A DNA stretch of 8,622 nucleotides from a bacterium (lineage in GTDB: Bacteria; Sumerlaeota; Sumerlaeia; MVZB01). The translations under genes and the position numbers were made by a program. The DNA lies in contig JAMCWS010000115.1 in the NCBI GenBank assembly GCA_023480605.1, forward strand, positions 1 to 8,622, given 5' to 3'. Position 1 is the first letter of the stretch; each line of letters starts with the position of its first letter. The notes under the pieces are model-generated. The model searched no databases and was not told the DNA's origin. It was given only the letters and a program-made list of their open reading frames with translations. Below, piece after piece: positions 1-5,088 of this stretch.

Positions 1-414
1 CCACAGCAGGGACGACCAGCCCAGGAAGCTGTAGGCCTCGAGCCGCGTGAAGCCCAGCACGAATCCGGCCAGGCCGAAAACAGCGATCGACTCGAAGGCG
101 GCGTCGGAGATGATCATGAGCACGCGGACCTTGTCGAGGTAAACCTCCGAGGGGTGTTCGTCGGCGGGGGCATGACTCGTGACCAGCCGTTCCCAGTTGA
201 GGCCGACGATGATGTTGACCATCGAGACGAATCCCAGGGCGACGAGGATGAGGACCTGGGGCACGGGCAGCGCCGGCGGCGCGGCGATGCTGGGGACGAT
301 CAGAAAATCCGCCACGAGTGCGTAAATCGGAATCGTGGCCACGAAGGCGAAGTGCACCGTCCAGAGGAGGGCCGGCGTGGAGGGAGTGGTCGATCGGCGT
401 GCATGCGAAGCCAT
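1..414 (-). CDS. Small multi-pass membrane protein, unknown function (3' end beyond window)
   Basis: Reading leftward from 414 there is an open frame of 138 codons that reaches base 1 without a stop, so the C-terminus is missing. It begins MASHARRSTTPSTPALLWTV. Three hydrophobic segments are visible at about residues 16-40, 52-71 and 98-122, with a short polar stretch (about 79-97) between the second and third, as expected of an integral inner-membrane protein. I recognise no family. The ATG at 414 is preferred because AAGGGG (425-430) lies 10 bases upstream. An in-frame ATG at 423 would be almost on top of that site. The site overlaps the stop codon of the glycosylase gene, and only 14 bases separate the two genes, so they are probably co-transcribed and translationally coupled. 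Nothing visible links it mechanically to DNA repair. Third codon positions are strongly GC, supporting real coding. Confidence 0.72.
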   Translation of the reverse strand, partial: MASHARRSTTPSTPALLWTVHFAFVATIPIYALVADFLIVPSIAAPPALPVPQVLILVALGFVSMVNIIVGLNWERLVTSHAPADEHPSEVYLDKVRVLMIISDAAFESIAVFGLAGFVLGFTRLEAYSFLGWSSLLW

Positions 415-428
415 GGCGGTCATTCCCC

Positions 429-1358
429 TTATTTGGTCCAGATCGGCCGCGGATCGCCGGGGTTCAGTTCGACATACCGGCCGTGAATGGCCCGGAAGTC
501 ATCCCACGACTGGGGCTTGAAATTGCCGTTGCGCAGCAGAAAGGCCGGGTGATATGTCGCCCGCACGGCGATGCCGCGATACTCGTGCCAGCGGCCGCGC
601 AGCTTGCCGATCGGCAACTCCGACCGGCACAAATACTGCGCCGCGTGCGCCCCCAGGGCCACCAGGATCTGCGGGCGAAGGATATAAAACTGCTCGGTCA
701 GGAAGTGCTCGCAGGCGGCCTTTTCCGAGGGAAAGGGATCGCGATTGCCCGGCGGGCGGCACTTGAGCGTGTTGCAGATGAAGACCTCCTGGCGCTTAAA
801 ACCAATGGCGTTCAGCATTTTATTGAGGAGCTGGCCGGCGCGGCCGACGAACGGAATGCCGGTCTCGTTTTCGTCGCCGCCGGGCGCCTCGCCGACGAAG
901 ACGATCTTCGCCTCGGGGTCGCCGTCGCCATAGACAAGTTTGTTGCGCTGGGCGCCAAGCTGGCAGGCCCGGCAGGTCTCGGCGCGGGCCGTGGCGTCGC
1001 CGATCCACTGGATCCGTTCGGCGCGGGAGAGGTGCGCGCCCCAGGTCTGGGGCAGTTCGCGCCGCAGGGCCGCCGGGGGCGGACCCGGCACGGCGGAGGG
1101 GGCGGAGGGAACGGCGGCGCCCGCGCTGCCGGAAGTGGTCGCGGGATTGCGAGGTCGGGGTGGGGTCATCGGCGAAGCGTCAACCTTTGCGGCGGAATGG
1201 ACGACGATCGGCCGGGCGTGGGCCGCGGATGGCGCGCCGGGGCCGCCCCCCGACGCCGGACCGAGCGCCTCCAGCGGATCGGAATCCAGGCAGATAAAGC
1301 CGTTGGATTGGAGGAATTCCAGGTAATTCAACAGGGCTTTTTTGGCGGTGATCGTCAT
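429..1358 (-). CDS. Family 4 (iron-sulfur) uracil-DNA glycosylase
   Basis: The 309-residue product should remove uracil from DNA, starting base excision repair after cytosine deamination or dUMP misincorporation. With M1 at the ATG at 1358, the catalytic motif GEAPG is at residues 156-160, followed by a PFVGRAGQLL segment, and the C-terminal HPAFLLR motif starts at about 270. Four cysteines at 129, 132, 200 and 216 (C-x2-C, then C-x15-C) match the 4Fe-4S ligands of family 4 enzymes. NTLKCRPPGNRDP is also typical. The enzyme core is about 190 residues. Ahead of it are a short helix-like segment (residues 1-25) and a Pro/Ala/Ser-rich linker (about 30-95), both longer than in minimal family members. 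An in-frame TTG at 1388 would add 10 residues, but neither start has a strong ribosome site and ATG is preferred. It is probably transcribed with the downstream membrane-protein gene. Confidence 0.92.
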   Translation of the reverse strand: MTITAKKALLNYLEFLQSNGFICLDSDPLEALGPASGGGPGAPSAAHARPIVVHSAAKVDASPMTPPRPRNPATTSGSAGAAVPSAPSAVPGPPPAALRRELPQTWGAHLSRAERIQWIGDATARAETCRACQLGAQRNKLVYGDGDPEAKIVFVGEAPGGDENETGIPFVGRAGQLLNKMLNAIGFKRQEVFICNTLKCRPPGNRDPFPSEKAACEHFLTEQFYILRPQILVALGAHAAQYLCRSELPIGKLRGRWHEYRGIAVRATYHPAFLLRNGNFKPQSWDDFRAIHGRYVELNPGDPRPIWTK

Positions 1359-1684
1359 GTCTCTCGCCCGCTCCCGGGCCACAACCAACCATACCAGATG
1401 CCCCGCCCCGCGCCAAGCCTTCTGGAAGAGCCCAAAGCGCTGCTTTAACTCGCCCCTCCTCTATAGTTTCATCATTATCGTTTACGTTATCGTTGTCGTA
1501 TCGTGCTCGCGATCGTAATCCCGTTTCCTTTCGCACCCGCGGCATGATGAGCGCGCGGCGGCGTCCCGGCCATCCCCGGCGGCGCTCGGTCAACGGCGAT
1601 CGTGTTTACGGCCAGGGGCGGAAAAGGCGGCTGCGTATAGTGTGATGTTCTGGAAGCGATCCGGACACGGCGGCAACGGGACGA
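1359..1684. other. Non-coding spacer between TPR gene and glycosylase gene
   Basis: These 326 bases contain no convincing gene. A 137-codon frame crossing the region on the minus strand has low-complexity composition (runs of Asn-Asp and Arg-Ala) and overlaps the glycosylase start, so I treat it as spurious. The notable content is a lower-GC tract at 1464-1520 built from ACGA-like units, listed separately. No strong terminator with a T-run is visible after the TPR stop, and no convincing promoter hexamer pair stands out for the glycosylase. Confidence 0.6.
1464..1520 (-). repeat. Degenerate ACGA/ACGATA low-complexity tract
   Basis: On the minus strand this tract reads as short ACGA units separated by 1-8 bases: five ACGA copies plus variants such as AACG and ATGATG. 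It is clearly lower in GC than its surroundings. In one frame it would encode an alternating RSRARYDNDNVNDND peptide, a hallmark of low-complexity DNA, not of a protein. From memory, longer hexanucleotide arrays of the same style (ACGATA/ACGAGC) occur between genes in planctomycete-like genomes. This would be a worn, short version. Confidence 0.55.
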
Positions 1685-3064
1685 TCACTTGCCGGCCGGG
1701 GTCAGCGTGGCCAGGAACTGGCGGGCCTGTTCGACGAGCGGTTTCTGGGCCGGGTCTTGTTCGCCGCGGGCCACGAAGTCGCGCCAGGCCTGCGCCGCGT
1801 TGGGATCTTTCTGGGCGGTCATGGTCAGCGCCTGGTTGTAGCGGGCGTAGAAATTGGCGGAATTGGAAGCCAGCGCCGCCTCGAAAGCCGCGCGCGCCTG
1901 CTCGAGTTGGTTCATGGCGAACAACGAGGAACCTTTGACCGTCAGCAACACCGAATCGCCCTTCTTGATCGCCAGGGCCCGGTCGATCGTCTCGACGCAC
2001 TTCGCATATTGCTGGCGTAGATAGTATTCATTGGCCAACTGCTGCAGATAGGTTGCGTTGGCAGGCGCCAACGCCACGGCCTGTTCCAGTTTGGCCAACC
2101 GCTGGGCCGAGTCGCGGGGCAGGGCGATGGCGGCGGCGTAGAACGCCTGAGCTTGCTCGGCGGCGCCGGGGGTCGGCGTCAGCGAAGGAGTCGGCGAAGG
2201 CGAAGACGTCGGCGTCGGGGTCGCCGTTGGCGATGGCGTTGGCGAAGGTGATGGCGTTGGGGTCGGCCGCGGCGTCGGTTTGGGGGGGGGCGCCGGCGTC
2301 GGCGTAGCCCTCGGCGTCGGAACCGGCGTGGCTTCGGGCGGCCGCTCGGCGCGCGGCCCGGCATCCCGTGGCCGGGCCGGGGGATGAGGTTTCACGGGCG
2401 GTGTCCACTTGGGTTTTTCGGCTTCGGGCCGCTCCCGCGGCGGAGGGCAGGGCAGGGGCTTAACCAAATGATTTTTAGTTTCCAACCCGGCGGCGGCGTC
2501 CGGGAAAAGGAGCTTGCCCCGGATTCGCCCGGCAAGGTCATCCATGGCCGCCATCAGCGCCTCGAGGGTTAACGGGCGCAACTGCGCGTTCTTGAGAATG
2601 AGCCGCCCTTCACGCGCCGACCAGATCGACAAGTCGACCGTGACCAAACCGGCGGCCGTTTCGATGTGGCCCATGACGAGGTAATCGGCCCCGAGCGCCC
2701 GGCTCACGATCCCCAGCGGCACGGCCGGGCCGTAGGGGGCGAAGGGGAACTGGTCGGACGCGATCAAGTAATTGCGCATTGGCTCGCGTGGCAGCAATCC
2801 CAGGTCGCCGGCGGCCAGCAGGCGGGCCCAGAGCGCCTGCGACAGCGCTTCGATCCGGTCCTGATTTAGCGTACGGCTCTGGAAATCGAACAGGCCGACC
2901 ACCGGTCGGCCGCCGGGCGGCGGCGCGGGAGGAGGTTGCGCTCCCACCGGCGCGGCGGCCCAGGCCAGCCAGGCCAGCGCACCGGCGAGCAGCCACAACC
3001 AAGGACGGCGCAGTATGAGAAAAGCCCGGCCGCCGGGCGGCCGAAAGAAGGATTTGCGGGGCAT
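1685..3064 (-). CDS. Secreted/anchored TPR protein with CsgG/TolB-N-like domain
   Basis: The 459-residue product starts MPRKSFFRPPGG. The ATG at 3064 is chosen because AAGGAG (3074-3079) lies 9 bases upstream. A longer frame to 3178 lacks such a site and only adds Arg/Pro-rich residues. Residues 1-43 look like a signal peptide: basic start, hydrophobic stretch at about 21-40 (PWLWLLAGALAWLAWAAA), then PVGAQ, a plausible cleavage point. Residues about 53-187 (RPVVGLFDFQSRTL... GADYLVMGHIE...) have the alpha/beta pattern of the CsgG/LpoB/TolB-N group of periplasmic domains. About 203-300 is a Pro-rich linker with repeated PTP/PSP units. About 302-452 forms helix pairs of the TPR type (for example NATYLQQLANEYYLRQQYAKC). 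It probably acts in the periplasm or at the envelope as a scaffold. The partner is unknown. The CsgG-like call is by pattern only. The TPR call is firmer. Confidence 0.82.
   Translation of the reverse strand: MPRKSFFRPPGGRAFLILRRPWLWLLAGALAWLAWAAAPVGAQPPPAPPPGGRPVVGLFDFQSRTLNQDRIEALSQALWARLLAAGDLGLLPREPMRNYLIASDQFPFAPYGPAVPLGIVSRALGADYLVMGHIETAAGLVTVDLSIWSAREGRLILKNAQLRPLTLEALMAAMDDLAGRIRGKLLFPDAAAGLETKNHLVKPLPCPPPRERPEAEKPKWTPPVKPHPPARPRDAGPRAERPPEATPVPTPRATPTPAPPPKPTPRPTPTPSPSPTPSPTATPTPTSSPSPTPSLTPTPGAAEQAQAFYAAAIALPRDSAQRLAKLEQAVALAPANATYLQQLANEYYLRQQYAKCVETIDRALAIKKGDSVLLTVKGSSLFAMNQLEQARAAFEAALASNSANFYARYNQALTMTAQKDPNAAQAWRDFVARGEQDPAQKPLVEQARQFLATLTPAGK
2168..2330 (-). repeat. Low-complexity DNA encoding the Pro-Thr/Ser linker
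   Basis: Inside the TPR gene, GGCGTC/GGCGAA/GGCGTT hexamer-like units (plus strand) repeat many times and encode the PTPTPSPSPTPSP-type linker. A run of nine G (2282-2290, nine C on the coding strand) encodes three consecutive prolines. Such linkers usually change length by slippage. A one-base change in the run would shift the frame and remove the TPR domain. Confidence 0.8.
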
Positions 3065-3129
3065 GATCGCCAGCTCCTTCGGGACACGGCGCGCGCAAGC
3101 GGGGCGCGTGCGCGCGCGGGGCGCATTTT

Positions 3130-3147
3130 GGGGTCCGCGCGGACCCC
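3130..3147. promoter_or_regulatory. 18-base perfect palindrome in TPR gene leader
   Basis: GGGGTCCGCGCGGACCCC is perfectly self-complementary over 18 bases and lies about 65 bases upstream of the TPR start codon. It could be a dimeric repressor operator or a strong RNA hairpin in the leader. Only AAAA follows it on the minus strand and no T-run, so it is not a standard intrinsic terminator for that direction. On the plus strand TTTT precedes it, which also does not fit a terminator. Confidence 0.5.
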
Positions 3148-3268
3148 CAGCGAGGAACGGAACAACCGTGTCGATCATTACGGCGTCGCGCCCGGGAATG
3201 CCGGCCGCGCTTCCGATCAGGCCCGAACGGGCGCGCCGGCATCCTCAGGCACACTATTTCAAGGTAAA

Positions 3269-3297
3269 ACTGTAGTCCAGCCGGGCCGGGCCGGCAA
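3269..3297 (-). promoter_or_regulatory. Weak candidate promoter toward TPR gene, at left end of the element
   Basis: On the minus strand TTGCCG (3292-3297), a 17-base spacer and TACAGT (3269-3274) give four of six matches to each sigma-70 hexamer. The -10-like box straddles the junction between the element's terminal repeat and the flanking AACTG. It would give a leader of about 200 bases including the 18-base palindrome. The hexamer matches are modest, so this is a suggestion only. Confidence 0.22.
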
Positions 3298-3601
3298 AGG
3301 AAAAGTGCATCCCAAAACGTTTGGAAAGTAAAAAAACAACCGTTTAACCTGAAAAATGGCGGATGAAAACACCCCTGAGACGCCGAGATGCCGGGGAAGT
3401 CAACCACCACCGCCAGAGGCGGTGGCATGATTTTGTTTCCAGTCCCGTCGGGACGGCGTATTTCAGCCCACCCTTTCAAGTGGGTAACGCGTAACACTTT
3501 TTACATGTCCCGCCAGGGACGACATATGTGCTGGACACCGCATCAGCCGGCAAACCAGCGCGCGGGTCGATTTCGTTGTGCCGCCGGGGCCGGCTGGACT
3601 A
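3273..3601. mobile_element. MITE-like element, 329 bases, with inverted ends and 5-base target duplication
   Basis: The left end TAGTCCAGCCGG (3273-3284) and the right end CCGGCTGGACTA (3590-3601) are perfect 12-base inverted repeats. Aligned inward without gaps, 24 of about 31 bases match. Immediately outside, AACTG occurs in direct orientation on both sides (3268-3272 and 3602-3606), as a target-site duplication should. The inside holds an A-rich stretch (about 3325-3366) and a cluster of hairpins, with no transposase and no credible gene. This fits a non-autonomous miniature transposable element moved by a transposase encoded elsewhere. The family cannot be assigned. The main alternative is a pair of divergent promoter or operator copies, but that would not explain AACTG sitting exactly at both boundaries. 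Confidence 0.65.
3407..3520. repeat. Cluster of four short hairpins (REP-like)
   Basis: Four stems follow one another: CCACCGCC-AGA-GGCGGTGG (3407-3425, 8 bp), GTCCCGTCGGGAC (3442-3454), CCCAC...GTGGG (3467-3484, 5 bp with an 8-base loop) and GTCCC-GCCA-GGGAC (3507-3520). The second and fourth have the same arms, GTCCC and GGGAC, so they can also pair with each other over about 70 bases. From memory this order of hairpins resembles interspersed intergenic repeats in planctomycete-like genomes. In one frame it creates a spurious 76-codon peptide. It lies inside the 3273-3601 element and may be its conserved core or an independent structured repeat. Confidence 0.6.
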
Positions 3602-3605
3602 AACT
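3576..3605 (+). promoter_or_regulatory. Weak candidate promoter toward radical SAM gene, at right end of the element
   Basis: TTGTGC (3576-3581), an 18-base spacer and TAAACT (3600-3605) sit at the right terminal repeat, with the -10-like box crossing into the flanking AACTG. This mirrors the arrangement at the left end. Matches are three and four of six. Transcription would start near 3612, giving a leader of about 100 bases. Confidence 0.22.
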
Positions 3606-3709
3606 GGGGTGGGCCTGACCGCCCCGCGGACGGATGACGCAACGATCGCCGCACGGGGTAATAAAACGCGCCGCGCACCCAAGGCCCGGGACTGCCCGCA
3701 CGAGAATTC

Positions 3710-5020
3710 ATGAACGATCCAACCCAGCCCTTCGTCCTGCCCGCGCCCGACGCGCCGTGGTGGCGGCGTCAGGCTCGCGCTCTGCGTCGGGCGGCTCTGC
3801 GTCGCCGCCTGCGCGCCGCCCGCGGCGAGGATCTCAAGCGCCTCAACGCCGCGCTCAACTGGCGCGAGTTCTGGCACGGCCTCACCGTCCTCGAATCGCG
3901 CCCCCGCCTGGTGCAGGTCGGCACCAACTGGACCTGCAACCTGCACTGCGCCTTCTGCCGGTTGACGATGCCTTGGACGCAGGCCGAGATGAAAAAGAAA
4001 TCCGGACGCGAACTGACGCTGAGTCCGCGCGTCGAGGCCGTCGTCGAGCGCCTGCTGCCAACGGCCGAACTCCTGACGCTGACCCCGCTGGGCGAACCGC
4101 TCCTGTGGAGCGGACTCAAGGACCTGCTGGCCCTGCACGCCCGGCTGGGTTCGCGCAACCTGGCGCTCACAAGCAACGGCATGCTGCTGAGCGACGAGAT
4201 GGCCGAACGGCTCGTGCGCGGCGAACTGCGCCACCTCTTCCTCTCGATCGACACCAACGACCCGGCCGTCTACGCCGCGATGCGCGTCGGCGGCGACCTT
4301 GCCCAGGTGGAGGCCGGCGTGCGCCGCGTGGTGGAGTGGAAACGGCGGCTGGGCGTTCCCTGGCCGCGCCTGACCGTCAACGCCACCTTCATGCGCCGCA
4401 ACATTCCGCAGCTTCCCTCGATGGTCGGCTGGGCCGCCCGGCTGGGTTTCGACGAACTCTCGGTGCAACTCATGGAAATCGAAAATCCCGAGATGGAGGA
4501 GGAATTTCTCGGTCATGATCCGACTCTGGCCCAGGCGATAGTCGCGCGCGCCATGGAAGAGGGCCGCCGCCTGGGGTTCCAGGTGACGCCCCACGCGGCC
4601 CTGCGCAACCTGATCGAAGCGGCCGTCGCCGGGCATGGCGTCGATGATCACGCATACCAGGCCGCATCGCCGGCAATGCCCGAATCGGCCAAACGCCCGC
4701 GCCACCCAGCCCCAACGGCGGCGCCGGAGGCGAGTGGGAAAGAGGTAGAGGAGGGGACTAATGGGTCCCATGCGTCCCATTCTTTTTCCAGCGTTCGGTT
4801 GCTTGTCGAAAAATGCCACTACCCCTGGTATAATCTCCTCATCGACACCGACGGCGATGCGCGGCCGTGCTGTTGGGCCGATTTATCCTGGGGTAATTTG
4901 AATGCACTGGAATTCGGCGAAGTCTGGAACGGCCCCGGCGCACGACGGATGCGCGAGCAATTCCTCGCCGACCGAATACCCCCCGCCTGCCGTGGGAAAC
5001 ACTGCCGCGTCGATTTGTAA
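3710..5020 (+). CDS. Radical SAM protein with SPASM-like C-terminal domain
   Basis: The 436-residue product has the SAM-binding iron-sulfur motif C-x3-C-x2-C at C76, C80 and C83 (CNLHCAFC), followed by LTPLGEPLL (about 123-132), the usual GEP strand, and ALTSNGMLL (about 152-160), typical of the partial TIM barrel. The C-terminal part (about 365-436) has CHYPW, DGDARPCCW, GNL, WN and CRGKHC, with cysteines at 369, 387, 388, 427 and 432, fitting a SPASM/twitch domain that binds auxiliary clusters. Such enzymes modify peptides or proteins (sactionines, quinone cofactors, sulfatase-type maturation) or small molecules. No precursor peptide or target is adjacent, so the substrate is unknown. Residues about 312-362 form an unusual low-complexity linker. 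The N-terminus (about 15-40) is Arg/Ala-rich. The ATG at 3710 has only a weak ribosome site (GAG). The gene is transcribed alone and converges on the permease gene. Confidence 0.88.
   Translation: MNDPTQPFVLPAPDAPWWRRQARALRRAALRRRLRAARGEDLKRLNAALNWREFWHGLTVLESRPRLVQVGTNWTCNLHCAFCRLTMPWTQAEMKKKSGRELTLSPRVEAVVERLLPTAELLTLTPLGEPLLWSGLKDLLALHARLGSRNLALTSNGMLLSDEMAERLVRGELRHLFLSIDTNDPAVYAAMRVGGDLAQVEAGVRRVVEWKRRLGVPWPRLTVNATFMRRNIPQLPSMVGWAARLGFDELSVQLMEIENPEMEEEFLGHDPTLAQAIVARAMEEGRRLGFQVTPHAALRNLIEAAVAGHGVDDHAYQAASPAMPESAKRPRHPAPTAAPEASGKEVEEGTNGSHASHSFSSVRLLVEKCHYPWYNLLIDTDGDARPCCWADLSWGNLNALEFGEVWNGPGARRMREQFLADRIPPACRGKHCRVDL
4755..4790 (+). repeat. Terminator-like low-complexity segment inside the radical SAM gene
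   Basis: Within the coding region AATGGG (4760-4765) and CCCATT (4776-4781) form a 6-bp inverted repeat around a 10-base loop. The inner ATGGGTCCCAT is itself palindromic, and CTTTTT follows directly. TCCCAT occurs twice in a near-heptameric pattern. The translation GTNGSHASHSFSS lacks family character. It reads like an intergenic repeat or terminator absorbed in frame into the linker between the barrel and the SPASM domain. Confidence 0.45.
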
Positions 5021-5062
5021 TTCATGCTTTCAGCGTTCCAGACCCAAAGACGCGGACGGCCG

Positions 5063-5076
5063 ATCGGCGCGCCGAT
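5063..5076. other. 14-base perfect palindrome between convergent genes
   Basis: ATCGGCGCGCCGAT lies in the 68-base gap between the radical SAM stop and the permease stop. It can fold as a 5-bp stem with a CGCG loop. There is no T-run on either side, so it is at best a weak bidirectional terminator or transcription-blocking structure. Confidence 0.35.
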
Positions 5077-5088
5077 GCGTCGGAAACC

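Larger units (their letters stand above)
3065..3709. other. Divergent spacer between TPR gene and radical SAM gene
   Basis: These 645 bases separate two divergently transcribed genes and contain no supportable protein gene. From left to right they hold the TPR ribosome site (3074-3079), alternating GC tracts prone to Z-DNA (for example 3104-3118), an 18-base perfect palindrome (3130-3147), the inverted-repeat-bounded element (3273-3601) with its hairpin cluster, and the radical SAM leader (3602-3709). Each is listed separately. Confidence 0.75.

Noticed and set aside
318..1448. Plus-strand open frame of 376 codons
   Set aside because: It is the shadow of the uracil-DNA glycosylase gene on the other strand, with Arg/Gly-rich low-complexity stretches and no family motif.
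1180..1593. 137-codon minus-strand frame over the ACGA tract
   Set aside because: Its distinctive part is the low-complexity DNA itself, and the rest overlaps the glycosylase in another frame.
3407..3440. Hairpin CCACCGCC/GGCGGTGG followed by T-containing sequence as an intrinsic terminator
   Set aside because: The T-rich part is interrupted (CATGATTTTGTTT), and no gene on the plus strand ends just before it. It fits better as part of the repeat cluster.
3407..3520. CRISPR-like array
   Set aside because: The stems differ in sequence and spacing, and there are no regular direct repeats with unique spacers or nearby cas genes.
3388..3618. 76-codon plus-strand frame just upstream of the radical SAM gene, considered as a precursor peptide
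   Set aside because: It is made entirely of the hairpin cluster and the right end of the inverted-repeat element, has no leader/core organisation and no good ribosome site.
3599..4819. Minus-strand open frame of 406 codons
   Set aside because: It lies opposite the radical SAM gene, which has clear catalytic motifs. The product is His/Gln/Arg/Ala-rich without recognisable domains.
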